Positions 19,236 through 28,408 of a stretch of 64,000 bases of DNA are shown here, piece by piece. The notes beneath the pieces are model-generated. The model did not search any database. It saw nothing but the letters and a program-made list of their open reading frames with translations, and was not told the origin of the DNA. Source of the stretch: Mycobacterium sp. SMC-8 (GTDB lineage Bacteria > Actinomycetota > Actinomycetes > Mycobacteriales > Mycobacteriaceae); assembly GCF_025263565.1 (NCBI RefSeq), contig NZ_CP079865.1:3224001-3288000 (forward strand). Reading direction: 5' to 3'. Numbering within the stretch: position 1 is the first letter of the stretch; every line of letters starts with the position of its first letter. A program made the position numbers and the translations under genes.

Positions 19236-20158
19236 CACCTTTCCGGCTACGCAATGTCCCGCTGCTGTCCCGGGTTGGCGCCGACCGCGCCGACACGTTG
19301 CGCACCGATGTCGACGCCGCGGTCGCCGGATGGCCCGACGCGCTCTTGCTGCGGGTAGACCGGCGTAACCAGGTGTTGATCTCCGGCGGCCGCGCGGTGC
19401 TGAATCGCGCCGTGTCCGCCGGTGCCGCCCCGCCCGAGGACGCCGTGTTTCTCGGCAAGCTCGGCGACGGCACCCACGTGTGGGCGCTGCGCTCGGAGCT
19501 CGAACCCCCGGAGGACTCCGACGCCCCGCTCGAAGTGCTCGACCTGCGTCGCACCGGCGAGGTGTTCGACGACGTCAGCGCTCAACTGGTCGCCACCGCG
19601 ACCGCGCTGCTGAACTGGCACGACCATGCCCGCTTCAGCCCGGTCGATGGTGCCCCGACCACGCCGATCAAGAGCGGCTGGGCGCGGATCAACGCGGTCA
19701 CCGGTCACGAGGAGTTCCCGCGCATCGACCCCGCGGTGATCTGCCTGGTGCACGACGGGCACGACCGCGCGGTGCTGGCCCGACAGACGGTGTGGCCGCC
19801 GCGGCTGTTCTCGATTCTGGCCGGCTTCGTCGAGGCGGGGGAGTCGTTCGAGTCCTGCGTGGTGCGTGAGATCGCCGAGGAGATCGGCCTGACCGTCACC
19901 GACGTCGAGTACCTGGGGTCTCAGCCGTGGCCGTTCCCGCGGTCGCTGATGGTCGGTTTCCACGCCCTCGGTGACCCCGAGCAACCGTTCTCCTTCAACG
20001 ACGGCGAGATCGCCGAAGCCGCATGGTTCACCCGTGCCGAGATCCGCGAGGCGCTCGACCAGGGGGACTGGAGTTCGGGCAGCACCTCGAAACTACTGCT
20101 GCCCGGGTCGATCTCGATCGCGCGGGAGATCATCGAATCCTGGGCCGCGCTGGACTGA
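19232..20158 (+). CDS. nudC: NudC, NADH pyrophosphatase (Nudix)
   Basis: 308 residues from ATG 19232 (MTPFRLRNVPLL). A Nudix box near 195-217 has GFVEAGESFESCVVREIAEE, with the REIAEE metal-binding core intact. The downstream signature SQPWPFPRSLM is diagnostic of NudC. The zinc-binding cysteine quartet of E. coli NudC is absent; only two scattered Cys are present. The family hydrolyses NAD(H) to NMN(H) and AMP and can remove NAD caps from RNA. It starts inside the last unit of the intergenic repeats and ends 25 bp from the convergent mycoredoxin gene. Confidence 0.93.
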   Translation: MTPFRLRNVPLLSRVGADRADTLRTDVDAAVAGWPDALLLRVDRRNQVLISGGRAVLNRAVSAGAAPPEDAVFLGKLGDGTHVWALRSELEPPEDSDAPLEVLDLRRTGEVFDDVSAQLVATATALLNWHDHARFSPVDGAPTTPIKSGWARINAVTGHEEFPRIDPAVICLVHDGHDRAVLARQTVWPPRLFSILAGFVEAGESFESCVVREIAEEIGLTVTDVEYLGSQPWPFPRSLMVGFHALGDPEQPFSFNDGEIAEAAWFTRAEIREALDQGDWSSGSTSKLLLPGSISIAREIIESWAALD

Positions 20159-20183
20159 CGTCGCCGGAGCCGGGCCCTGCGAG

Positions 20184-20435
20184 TTATCCGGCCAGCTTGG
20201 CTTTGACCTGCTTGATGCTCGGATTGGTCAGCGTGGAGCCGTCGGTGAACTTCACCGTCGGCACGACGTGGTTGCCTCCGTTGACCGACCCGACGAACTC
20301 CGCGGCGGAGGGATCGGCCTCGATGTCGACCTCGGTCCAGCTGATGCCCTCGGACTTCAACGCCATCTTCAGACGCGAGCAGTAGCCGCACCACGTGGTC
20401 GTGTACATGGTCAGGGTGGCTTCGTCAGCGCTCAT
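20184..20435 (-). CDS. mrx1: Mycoredoxin-1 (glutaredoxin-like)
   Basis: 83 residues from ATG 20435 (MSADEATLTMYTTTWCGYC). The active site is C16-G-Y-C19, with cis-proline region HVVPTVKFTDGSTL. In actinobacteria this protein reduces mycothiol-mixed disulfides. The longer frame to 20657 would cross the divergent uvrD2 start and is rejected. It is convergent with nudC and divergent from uvrD2, the same arrangement as in M. tuberculosis. Confidence 0.93.
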   Translation of the reverse strand: MSADEATLTMYTTTWCGYCSRLKMALKSEGISWTEVDIEADPSAAEFVGSVNGGNHVVPTVKFTDGSTLTNPSIKQVKAKLAG

Positions 20436-20517
20436 AAGCCCATCAACGTAGCCGACGCGCCCGACATGCCCGTCCCGAGGTCCGCGCTTGTCGGGGCACG
20501 CTGACATGATGGTCGGC

Positions 20518-22623
20518 ATGCCCTCGACAGCCTCTCGTGACCGGCTGCTGGGTGACCTCGACTCCGAACAGCGCGAGGCGGTGCTGGCGCCCCGGGGCCC
20601 GGTCTGCGTGCTCGCCGGTGCGGGCACCGGGAAGACACGCACCATCACCCGCCGCATCGCCCATCTGGTGACGGCCGGCCACGTCGCCCCCGGTCAGGTG
20701 CTGGCGGTCACCTTCACCCAGCGCGCGGCCGGGGAGATGCGGGGCCGGTTGCGCGCCCTTGACGAGGGCGCAGGCACCGGCGCGGTGCAGGCGCAGACGT
20801 TTCACGCCGCCGCCCGGCGCCAGCTGTCGTATTTCTGGCCGCGCGTGGTCGGCAACACCGAGTGGCAGCTGATGGACAGCAAGTTCGCCGTCGTCGCCCA
20901 GGCCGCCAACCGCACCGGGCTCCCTACCGGCACCGACAATGTCCGTGACCTCGCCGGGGAGATCGAGTGGGCCAAGGCGTCACTGATCACTCCGGAGGCC
21001 TACGCGCAGGCCGTCGCCGAGGTCGGCCGCGACATCCCGTTCGACGCGGAGAAGGTCGCGACGGCCTATGCCAACTACGAGACCCTCAAATCACGCCGAG
21101 AAGGCATGGCGCTGCTGGACTTTGACGACCTGCTGTTGCACACCGCCGCCGCCATCGAGAACGACAGCGCGGTGGCCCAGGAGTTCCGTGACCGGTACCG
21201 CTGCTTCGTCGTCGACGAGTACCAGGACGTCACGCCGCTGCAGCAGCGCGTGCTCGACGCCTGGCTGGGCGGCCGCGACGACCTGACGGTCGTCGGCGAC
21301 GCCAACCAGACCATCTACTCGTTCACCGGCGCCTCACCGCGCTACCTGCTCGACTTCTCGCGACGGTTCCCCGAGGCCGCGGTGGTGCGGCTGGAGCGCG
21401 ACTACCGCTCCACCCCGCAGGTCGTCTCGCTGGCCAACCGGGTGATCGCGGCCGCGCGCGGGCGGATGGCGGGCAGCCGGCTACACCTGATCGGCCAGCG
21501 CCCGCCGGGGCCCGAACCGGTGTTCAAGGAGTATCCCGACGAGGTCGCCGAAGCGACCGCGGTGGCCCGCAGCATCGGCAAGCTCATCGAATCCGGTACT
21601 GCCGCTTCGGAAATCGCCGTGCTCTACCGCATCAACGCTCAGTCAGAAGTCTACGAGGAGGCCCTCACCGAGGCCGGCATCGCGTTTCAGGTGCGCGGCG
21701 GTGAGGGGTTTTTCAGCCGCCAGGAGATCCGGCAGGGCCTGCTGGCGTTGCAGCGCGTCGCCGAGCGCGGCCACATCGAGGATCCGCTGCCCGAACTGGT
21801 GCGCGCCACGCTGGAGCCGCTGGGCCTGACAGCGGAGCCACCCGCAGGCGTCAAGGCCCGCGACCGCTGGGACGCCCTGACCGCGCTCGCCGAGCTCGTC
21901 GACGACGAGGTGGCCCAACGTCCGCATCTGGATCTTCGGGGACTCCTCACCGAGTTGCGGCAGCGCGCCGACGCCCGCCACCCACCTGTGGTGCAGGGCG
22001 TCACCCTGGCCTCGCTGCACGCCGCCAAGGGCCTTGAGTGGGACGCGGTGTATCTGGTCGGGCTGGCCGACGGCACCCTGCCGATCAGCCACGCGCTCGC
22101 CCACGGCCCCGACAGCGAGCCCGTGGAGGAGGAGCGTCGCCTCCTCTATGTCGGAATCACCAGGGCGCGTGTGCATTTGACGCTGAGCTGGGCGCTGGCC
22201 CGCAACCCGGGCGGTCGGCAGGGGCGGCGGCCGTCCCGGTTCCTCAACGGCATCGCGCCGCAGTCCCAGCGGGACGACGGGCCCAGCAAGCCGCGGAAGC
22301 CTCGTGGACCGGCGCCGCGCTGCCGGGTGTGCAACGCGCCGCTGACCACACCGCCGGCGATCATGTTGCGCCGGTGCGAGAGCTGCCCTTCGGACATCGA
22401 CGAGGAACTGCTGGCCGAGCTGAAGGATTGGCGGCTGCGGGTCTCCAAGGAGATGAGTGTGCCCGCGTACGTCGTGTTCACCGACAACACCCTGATCGCG
22501 ATCGCGGAATCGCTGCCGTCCGACGACGCCGCGTTGGTGGCCATCCCCGGTATCGGCGCCCGCAAGCTCGAGCAGTACGGGCCGGACATCCTCGCACTGG
22601 TCAAAGGCCGCCAAAAAGCGTAA
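20518..22623 (+). CDS. uvrD2: UvrD2, SF1A DNA helicase with HRDC domain
   Basis: 701 residues from ATG 20518 ([20 protein letters not shown]). Motor motifs: GAGTGKTRT (I), [10 protein letters not shown] (Ia), [10 protein letters not shown] (II), [14 protein letters not shown] (III), [14 protein letters not shown] (V), [15 protein letters not shown] (VI). A linker with a tetracysteine knot follows, CRVCNAPL and CESC, near 603-625. A C-terminal HRDC domain ends the protein. This arrangement is diagnostic of mycobacterial UvrD2. The cysteine site likely binds zinc and the HRDC aids unwinding. Upstream is the divergent mrx1 gene; the whiB7 leader follows. Confidence 0.95.
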   Translation: MPSTASRDRLLGDLDSEQREAVLAPRGPVCVLAGAGTGKTRTITRRIAHLVTAGHVAPGQVLAVTFTQRAAGEMRGRLRALDEGAGTGAVQAQTFHAAARRQLSYFWPRVVGNTEWQLMDSKFAVVAQAANRTGLPTGTDNVRDLAGEIEWAKASLITPEAYAQAVAEVGRDIPFDAEKVATAYANYETLKSRREGMALLDFDDLLLHTAAAIENDSAVAQEFRDRYRCFVVDEYQDVTPLQQRVLDAWLGGRDDLTVVGDANQTIYSFTGASPRYLLDFSRRFPEAAVVRLERDYRSTPQVVSLANRVIAAARGRMAGSRLHLIGQRPPGPEPVFKEYPDEVAEATAVARSIGKLIESGTAASEIAVLYRINAQSEVYEEALTEAGIAFQVRGGEGFFSRQEIRQGLLALQRVAERGHIEDPLPELVRATLEPLGLTAEPPAGVKARDRWDALTALAELVDDEVAQRPHLDLRGLLTELRQRADARHPPVVQGVTLASLHAAKGLEWDAVYLVGLADGTLPISHALAHGPDSEPVEEERRLLYVGITRARVHLTLSWALARNPGGRQGRRPSRFLNGIAPQSQRDDGPSKPRKPRGPAPRCRVCNAPLTTPPAIMLRRCESCPSDIDEELLAELKDWRLRVSKEMSVPAYVVFTDNTLIAIAESLPSDDAALVAIPGIGARKLEQYGPDILALVKGRQKA

Positions 22624-22644
22624 AGATCGCGCCAAAAGCGCTGG

Positions 22645-22685
22645 TCAAAAATGTGTTGTGCGATTTTGCTGCTAACCTCTAGCCT
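22645..22685 (+). promoter_or_regulatory. Likely whiB7 promoter with A-rich upstream element
   Basis: A short A/T tract (TCAAAAATG, 22645-22653) lies directly upstream of TTGTGC (22656-22661, -35) and TAGCCT (22680-22685, -10), spaced 18 bases. WhiB7 is known to act with sigma-A at promoters whose -35 is preceded by an AT-rich site read by its AT-hook. This match suggests autoactivation. Confidence 0.5.
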
Positions 22686-22730
22686 CAGAACACGCAGACC
22701 ACGGCCTTGTGCGAGAGGAGGGTGCCCATC

Positions 22731-22904
22731 ATGAACAGCAACGTTTTCACGGTTGCCGGCGTAGCTGCCGCCATGTCGCGGACCCTCCCTGCCCAGTTCT
22801 GGGCACGTCCCGCTCATCCCATCACCGCCGCAGCCGTCGCCGCCGCGCCGCGTAAGCGCCGCGCCGCCGCCGGTGCGATTGCGTCCGTGGGGGGCTACCT
22901 CTAG
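22731..22904 (+). CDS. Upstream ORF in the whiB7 leader
   Basis: 57-codon small ORF (MNSNVFTVAG ... GGYL) with AGGAGG at 22716-22721, nine bases from the ATG. It is Ala/Arg-rich and lies wholly within the untranslated leader between uvrD2 and whiB7. In other mycobacteria and actinobacteria the whiB7 leader carries a uORF whose stalled translation by ribosome-targeting drugs lifts attenuation. The peptide here is longer than the minimal forms, so it is probably a sensor rather than a stable product. A run of Ala/Arg codons is near its end (APRKRRAAAG). Confidence 0.7.
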   Translation: MNSNVFTVAGVAAAMSRTLPAQFWARPAHPITAAAVAAAPRKRRAAAGAIASVGGYL

Positions 22905-22926
22905 GTAAGCCCCCAACCGCCAACCA

Positions 22927-22958
22927 GGCCACGGACCCGCAATCACGGATCCGTGGCC
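22927..22958 (+). terminator. Attenuator hairpin upstream of whiB7
   Basis: GGCCACGGA (22927-22935) pairs with TCCGTGGCC (22950-22958), a perfect 9-bp stem with a 14-base loop, followed by TTCGTCGTTTC. It lies 22 bases after the uORF stop and before the whiB7 ribosome site. It is the expected place for transcription attenuation of whiB7. Confidence 0.7.
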
Positions 22959-23035
22959 TTCGTCGTTTCTGGTCGCAGATCCCCGAGAAGTTCACAGCAC
23001 AGACAGCACCAACGACCAGGAAGCAGAGGAGCGAC

Positions 23036-23311
23036 ATGTCTTCGCCGACATGCGAGAAGACGAAGTTAACGGTGCCGTGTCATGTCGAGGACCCCGATCT
23101 GTGGTTCGCCGAGGATCCCCAGGATCTGGAACGGGCCAAGGGGCTGTGTGCGGACTGCCCGATCCGGCGCGAATGCCTCAACGCTGCGCTGCAGCGTCAG
23201 GAGCCGTGGGGCGTCTGGGGTGGTGAGATCCTCGACCGGGGTGCGGTCATCGCGCGCAAGCGGCCCCGCGGACGGCCAAGAAAGGACGCCAAAGAAACTG
23301 TGGCCGCGTGA
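23036..23311 (+). CDS. whiB7: WhiB7 transcriptional activator
   Basis: 91 residues. Iron-sulfur cysteines are C15, C38, C41 and C47 (CADCPIRREC). The turn is GVWGGE (59-64), and the C-terminal AT-hook RGRPR (78-82) distinguishes WhiB7 from its paralogs. It activates intrinsic antibiotic-resistance genes (erm, tap, eis and others) with sigma-A. GAGGAG at 23026-23031 is the ribosome site. Expression is probably controlled by the leader uORF and hairpin. The stop is 20 bp from the convergent ABC1-kinase gene. Confidence 0.96.
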   Translation: MSSPTCEKTKLTVPCHVEDPDLWFAEDPQDLERAKGLCADCPIRRECLNAALQRQEPWGVWGGEILDRGAVIARKRPRGRPRKDAKETVAA

Positions 23312-23331
23312 GATTCAGTCGGCCCCGGCGC

Positions 23332-24669
23332 TCACACCGCGTCGGGGTCGGCGAATCCGGGCACCTTCTCCATGGCGATACGCCGGGTGTCGACGTGCGC
23401 GTCGAGCTGGCAGGAGATCGCGACGATGGATGCGATCACCCGCATCGGGATCGCCAGCTTCGGCGGGATGTCCATCTGCCGGGCCGTTTTGATCTGGCCG
23501 GCAGCTTTGTCCAACTCCAGGGCGGTCATCTTCTGCAACCACCGCCGGGTGTAGTGGAACACCGGCACCTCCAGCGGTTCGACGTACTGCTTGAGCATGT
23601 CGTCGATCTCGCGGGTGGAGACCCGCTGACCCTTCTGGATGAAGCCGGCCTTCTCCATGGTGGGCAGCAACTTGTCGTAGTTCTTGTCCACCGCGTAGCG
23701 CAGGATCTGGCCGAGCTCGACGGGCCAGCCGCCGGGCATCGGGGCGACGGCGCCGAAGTCGATGACGCCCATCTTGTCATCGGGCAGCAGCATGAAGTTC
23801 CCGGGGTGGGCGTCGCCGTGCACCATCTCGAGCCGCGTCGGTGCGTCGTCGCAGAACTCGAACAGCCGGGTGGCCATCAGGTCGCGCTGCTCCTGGGTTC
23901 CCTCCCGGATGATCTGCGACAGCGGGATGCCTTCGATCCACTCCTGGATGACGACCTTCGGCGCGCTGGCGACCACGCGCGGCACCACGAAATGTGGGTC
24001 GCCCTCGTAGGCCTTCGCGAACGCGCGCTGGTTGTCGGCCTCCAGTCGGTAGTCGAGCTCCATCTCGGTACGTTCGATCAGCTCGTCGACCACCCCCTGC
24101 ACGTCGGCGCCGGGGGAAAGCTGCTTGAGCACACTGACCATGCGCTGCATGGTCTTGAGGTCGGCGCGCAACGCCTCGTCGGCGCCGGGGTACTGAATCT
24201 TGACCGCGACCTCGCGGCCGTCGGACCAGACGGCCTTGTGCACCTGGCCGATGCTGGCCGATGCCACCGACTTGTCATCGAAGGACTGGAAGCGTTCCCG
24301 CCACTTGGTGCCCAGCTGCTGGTCGAGAACCCGGTGCACCTTGGCGGCCGGCAGTGGTGGCGCCTCGCGCTGCAGCTTGGTCAGTGCCTCCCGGTAGGGC
24401 TTGCCGTACTGCTCGGGAATGGCGGCTTCCATCACCGACAGGGCCTGGCCGACCTTCATCGCGCCACCCTTGAGCTCGCCGAGCACGGTGAACAGTTGCT
24501 GCGCCGCCTTGTCCATCAGCTCGGCGTTGACCTCGTCTTTCGACTTGCCGGTCAACCGCTTGCCGATGCCGAGCGCGGCACGTCCTGCCATACCGACGGG
24601 CAGCGACGCCAACTTCGCGTTGCGCGCCGCGCGCCCGCGCTTGATCTCACTCACCGGTCCATCATCCAT
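23332..24669 (-). CDS. ABC1/UbiB-family atypical kinase (Rv3197 family)
   Basis: 445 residues from ATG 24669 (MDDGPVSEIKRG). It carries the ADCK/UbiB hallmarks: the KxGQ motif in GGAMKVGQALS, the Ala/Ser-rich loop SVASASIGQVHK, the nucleotide Lys in VAVKIQYPG, catalytic HGDAHPGNF, and the DFG triad VIDFGAVAP. UbiB proteins are ATPases supporting lipid or quinone metabolism rather than classical protein kinases. The mycobacterial member is implicated in macrolide tolerance in some species, which fits its place beside whiB7; that link is inference. The TOMM-like gene lies upstream with a 42-bp gap, so they probably form an operon. Confidence 0.9.
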   Translation of the reverse strand: MDDGPVSEIKRGRAARNAKLASLPVGMAGRAALGIGKRLTGKSKDEVNAELMDKAAQQLFTVLGELKGGAMKVGQALSVMEAAIPEQYGKPYREALTKLQREAPPLPAAKVHRVLDQQLGTKWRERFQSFDDKSVASASIGQVHKAVWSDGREVAVKIQYPGADEALRADLKTMQRMVSVLKQLSPGADVQGVVDELIERTEMELDYRLEADNQRAFAKAYEGDPHFVVPRVVASAPKVVIQEWIEGIPLSQIIREGTQEQRDLMATRLFEFCDDAPTRLEMVHGDAHPGNFMLLPDDKMGVIDFGAVAPMPGGWPVELGQILRYAVDKNYDKLLPTMEKAGFIQKGQRVSTREIDDMLKQYVEPLEVPVFHYTRRWLQKMTALELDKAAGQIKTARQMDIPPKLAIPMRVIASIVAISCQLDAHVDTRRIAMEKVPGFADPDAV

Positions 24670-24711
24670 GACGGCGCTGAACTTCGACCAACGACTTGGC
24701 AACGCGCGATG

Positions 24712-25530
24712 TCAGCATGCGCAGTCCGGATGCCGCGACCAGCGACGCGCAGTCACCGATCCACTGGTCACCTCGAACTCCAGTGTGGTGTCCAGGGTCG
24801 CGGGGCTGTCGGCGCGCTCACCGCGCACCGCGCGGATGACGTGGTCGATCTCGTGGAGCGCAAGCGCGGCGGTGGCCAGCAACGTGGCCCGGTCCGCGCT
24901 GCCGACTGTGCGGCACAGCTGCGCGGCGACGGCGGGCCAGGCGGCGTCACGGTCACTGCGGTGCAGGTCCGCGCAGCGCAGGCAGCTGGTGGCGCCGGGA
25001 ATCACCAGCGGCCCGATCAGCCCGGTGCCGTCGCGCACCCGCACCGGCAGGTGCGCCACACCCCCGTCGTGCAGTTCACGCACGACCCGCGGATCGGCGA
25101 CCAGGTAGTCGGCCAGCACCACCAGATCGGCCTGCGTGGTCGAGGCGTGGGTCCGGCTGCTGAGGCTGACCCGCACATTCGAGCAGCGAAGCGATGCGGT
25201 GAGCAGATCGGTCAACGGGCCGTCGCCGTGCACCCGCACCGAGGCCGCGCGGGCGTCGGCCGGGGCAGCGGTGACGACGCCGCGGTCGACGAGATGGCTG
25301 AGAAGACCCGCGACGACGGTTTCGGCCACGCCTCGACCGGCGGCCAGCCTCTGCAGCTCCGGCGCGGTCGCCGCACCCTGCAGCGCCCGCAGCAATTCGG
25401 CCAGGACCGCGGCGGACAGCCCGGCGGGCGGGTGCACGATGACCGCGCGCCGCGGATCCCACCCGACCTGCACGGTGCCGTCTGGGCGGGACAGCACCGG
25501 GGTGGCGGTGCTCAGCGCGTACCGCGTCAT
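24712..25530 (-). CDS. ThiF-like/cyclodehydratase E1-type protein (orphan TOMM-like)
   Basis: 272 residues. It resembles the E1-like, leader-peptide-binding half of azole-forming (TOMM) cyclodehydratases. An N-terminal winged-helix-like region precedes a Rossmann-like domain. The signature CLRCADLHRSDRDAAWP (Cys-xx-Cys, presumed zinc) and the end HPDCAC (a second Cys pair) match that group. There is no YcaO protein, dehydrogenase or precursor peptide nearby. It corresponds to Rv3196, a conserved protein of unknown role. Start ATG 25530. It is upstream of the ABC1 kinase. Confidence is higher for the fold than for any azole-forming activity. Confidence 0.72.
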   Translation of the reverse strand: MTRYALSTATPVLSRPDGTVQVGWDPRRAVIVHPPAGLSAAVLAELLRALQGAATAPELQRLAAGRGVAETVVAGLLSHLVDRGVVTAAPADARAASVRVHGDGPLTDLLTASLRCSNVRVSLSSRTHASTTQADLVVLADYLVADPRVVRELHDGGVAHLPVRVRDGTGLIGPLVIPGATSCLRCADLHRSDRDAAWPAVAAQLCRTVGSADRATLLATAALALHEIDHVIRAVRGERADSPATLDTTLEFEVTSGSVTARRWSRHPDCAC

Positions 25531-25778
25531 GCATTGACAGTGTCATGGCGCGACGTCGGCGGGCGCAGTTATCCACAGGGCCGGTCTCACCCGCGAGGTC
25601 GCCCTGGCCCAGCCGGCGAGAACGCATGGGCTACGGATCACCCACCTCGTCGGAGGGGCACACCAGCCCCAAGAGCCACAACTATCCGCGTTTTTCAGGG
25701 GTCTACTCGGACTTTCCCTGCAGAGCGTGGAAATTTGTGACGGTTGTGACTTCGACCATGGGCGGACGGGTTGAGGGG

Positions 25779-27185
25779 TCAGGCCTTCGGGTCGTCGTGC
25801 CCCTCGTCACGTCCGCCGTCGCCGGTTTCTTCGCGGGGACCCTCGTCCTGTCCCCCGGAAAGCGCCTCGCCGAAAGCCTGCTCGATCGCGCTGTCGATGT
25901 CACTGGTGTCCCCGCCGATCATCTGGTCGATAAAGGCGGCCGGCTCGTCGAGGTCGGCGGCACTGGGCAGCAGGTCGGGGTGCTGCCACACACTGTCGCG
26001 GGCGTCGGCGCCGACGGCCTCGGTGAGCTTGCGCCACAGGTCGGCGGCCTCGCGCATCTTGCGGGGACGCAGTTCCAGGCCGACCAGGGTGGCGAACGTC
26101 TGCTCCGCCGGCCCTCCGGTCGCACGCCGGCGGCGCAGCATCTCGGACAGCGCCGACGTGCCGGGGATGCGGTCGCCGAGCGCATCGGACACCACGGTCT
26201 GCACCCAACCCTCGATCAGCGCGAGGGTGGTCTCCAGCCGTTCCAGCGCCGCGGTCTGCTCCGGGGTGGCCTTCGGCTCGAAGATGCCCTGGTTGAGCAG
26301 CTGCTCCATTTCGGACGGATCGGTCAGCGACGCCGGGTTGAAGCCGCGGGCGAACTCCTCGATCCCGGACATGTCGATCTTGGTGCCCTTGGCGAACGCC
26401 TCCACGGCGTTGAGCAGCTGGGTGGACAGCCACGGCACATGACTGAACAACCGGTGGTGGGCCGCCTCCCGGGCGGCCAGGAACGTGACGATCTCGCTGC
26501 GCGGCTGCTCCAGTCCCTCGGCCAGCGACTCCACCGCCTCGGGCATCAGCGCGGCGACTCCCTTGGGGCCCAACGGAAGACCGATGTCGGTGGAGGTCAG
26601 CACCTCCTTTGACAGCGTGCCCAGCGCCTGACCGAGCTGTGAGCCGAACGCCATCCCGCCCATCTGCGACATCATCGACAGCAGCGGCCCGGCCATCGCC
26701 TTGGCCTCCTCGGGCAGGGCCTGCGCCCACACCGTCGAGATCTGCTCGGCCACCGGATCGCACAGCCGCTTCCAGGTCTCCATGGTGTTGTCGATCCAGT
26801 CGGTCGGTGTCCACGCCGCCGTGCGGACGGTGCCCGCGGGCAGCGGGGTGACACCGTCGAGCCAGGTCTCGGCAAGCCGCACCGCGTCGGCGATCGCGGA
26901 CGCGGTCTGTTCCGGCACGGGCGCGACGAAGCCGATCGAGTTGGACGCCAGCTGGCGGGCCAGGTCGTAGTTGACCGGGCCGGCGGACTTGCCGCCCGCC
27001 ATCGACGTGCCTGCCCCGCTGAACATCTCGCCGAGTTTGGAGAAGATCTGACCCAGCTGCGACATGTCGAACTCGCCGCCGGGGAAGGCGCCGCCGAACG
27101 GGTCCCCACCCGAGTTGGGGTCCTTCTTGGGTTTGTCGCGGTCGGGGTCGTCCCCGGCGGAGAAGCCGAAAGGCAGGTCAGCCAT
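25779..27185 (-). CDS. DUF2342 zinc-metallopeptidase-like protein (Rv3195 family)
   Basis: 468 residues from ATG 27185 (MADLPFGFSAGDDPDRD). The N-terminus is Asp/Pro/Gly-rich (1-45). The helical core has AREAAHHRLFSHVPWL, which replaces the HExxH of ordinary zinc proteases by ExxxHH, and a later TLALIEGWVQTVV. The family is annotated as zinc-dependent metallopeptidase or F420-associated protein; neither activity has been shown, to my knowledge. The C-terminus is acidic (GGQDEGPREETGDGG). It is divergent from the PDZ-Lon gene, the same pairing as in M. tuberculosis, which suggests a functional link. Confidence 0.83.
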   Translation of the reverse strand: MADLPFGFSAGDDPDRDKPKKDPNSGGDPFGGAFPGGEFDMSQLGQIFSKLGEMFSGAGTSMAGGKSAGPVNYDLARQLASNSIGFVAPVPEQTASAIADAVRLAETWLDGVTPLPAGTVRTAAWTPTDWIDNTMETWKRLCDPVAEQISTVWAQALPEEAKAMAGPLLSMMSQMGGMAFGSQLGQALGTLSKEVLTSTDIGLPLGPKGVAALMPEAVESLAEGLEQPRSEIVTFLAAREAAHHRLFSHVPWLSTQLLNAVEAFAKGTKIDMSGIEEFARGFNPASLTDPSEMEQLLNQGIFEPKATPEQTAALERLETTLALIEGWVQTVVSDALGDRIPGTSALSEMLRRRRATGGPAEQTFATLVGLELRPRKMREAADLWRKLTEAVGADARDSVWQHPDLLPSAADLDEPAAFIDQMIGGDTSDIDSAIEQAFGEALSGGQDEGPREETGDGGRDEGHDDPKA

Positions 27186-27298
27186 GCCCTCAACGGTACT
27201 CACCCGGGACCCAGCGTGCGGGTGGCCGGGTCACGCTGAGAGTGAACCGGGGTGGTCTTCGCGGCCGGCCGCGGTCGCCGACCTTTACTGTGGGCGGC

Positions 27299-28321
27299 GT
27301 GAACAGGCGGATTTCCACGCTGGTCGTCGCGCTGGTGCCCATCCTGATCTTCGGGGTGTTGCTGACATTGGTGACCGTGCCCTACGTCGCGCTCGGCCCG
27401 GGGCCGACCTTCGACACGCTCGGGGAGGTCGACGGCAAGGAGGTCGTCGCGATCGAGGGCGCCGACGTTCACAAGACCTCCGGGCACCTGAACATGACCA
27501 CGGTGGCCCAGCGGGACGGTCTGACCCTCGGTCAGGCGCTGATCTTCTGGGCCTCGGGTCGCGATCAACTCGTCCCGCGCGAGCTGGTGTATCCGCCGGA
27601 CAAGACCAGGGAAGAGATCGACGAGGCAAATACCAAGGACTTCCGCCAGTCCGAGGACAGCGCCGAGTACGCCGCGTTGCAGTACCTGAAGTACCCGATG
27701 GCCGTCACCGTGGAGAGCATCGACGAGGACGGCCCGTCAAAGGGCAAGCTGCAGGCCGGTGACGCCATCGACGGGGTCAACAACATCCCGGTGGCGACGC
27801 TGGAGCAGTTCCAGGAGCTGCTCAAGGACACCAAGCCGGGGGATACCATCGTCGTCGACTATCGCCGCAAGAATGCGCCGATGGGCACCACCGAGATCAC
27901 GCTGGGTTCCCACCCGGAACGCGCCCAGGGCTTCCTCGGGGTCAACGTGCTCGACGCGCCCTGGGCGCCGTTCGCCATCGACTTCAATCTGGCCAACATC
28001 GGCGGACCGTCAGCAGGACTGATGTTCAGCCTGGCCGTGGTGGACAAGCTGACCACCGGCGACGTCAACGGCGGCAAGTTCGTCGCGGGCACCGGCACCA
28101 TCAGCGGTGACGGCAAGGTCGGCTCCATCGGCGGCATCACCCACAAGATCGCCGCCGCCCGGGACGCCGGGGCCACCGCGTTCCTGGTGCCCGCCGACAA
28201 CTGCGCCGAAGCCAAGACCGCCGACGCCGACGGCATCGAGCTGCTCAAGGTGGACACTCTGGAGCATGCGATCGACGGGATGCGCACGCTTTCCGCTGGT
28301 GGTGAACCCCCCCGCTGCTGA
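27299..28321 (+). CDS. PDZ-domain Lon-like serine protease (Rv3194c/YlbL family)
   Basis: 340 residues from GTG 27299 (MNRRISTLVVALVPILIFGV). One N-terminal signal-anchor (7-30) puts the rest outside the membrane. A PDZ domain (about 125-200) has SIDEDGPSKGKLQAGDAIDG. The Lon-type peptidase domain follows, with the catalytic Ser in GGPSAGLMFSLAV (near 237) and Lys in IGGITHKIAAAR (near 283). A Ser-Lys dyad is thus complete. Substrates are unknown. Another in-frame GTG three codons upstream is possible. It is followed by the large UPF0182 gene in the same direction. Confidence 0.9.
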   Translation: MNRRISTLVVALVPILIFGVLLTLVTVPYVALGPGPTFDTLGEVDGKEVVAIEGADVHKTSGHLNMTTVAQRDGLTLGQALIFWASGRDQLVPRELVYPPDKTREEIDEANTKDFRQSEDSAEYAALQYLKYPMAVTVESIDEDGPSKGKLQAGDAIDGVNNIPVATLEQFQELLKDTKPGDTIVVDYRRKNAPMGTTEITLGSHPERAQGFLGVNVLDAPWAPFAIDFNLANIGGPSAGLMFSLAVVDKLTTGDVNGGKFVAGTGTISGDGKVGSIGGITHKIAAARDAGATAFLVPADNCAEAKTADADGIELLKVDTLEHAIDGMRTLSAGGEPPRC

Positions 28322-28408
28322 ATCACGGGCACAGGGCCGATGCGTAGAGTGATGTCTAAGTTGTCACACCTGAAGATCTGCTGGGAATTTCCGAGAGTGG
28401 AGTAACGA

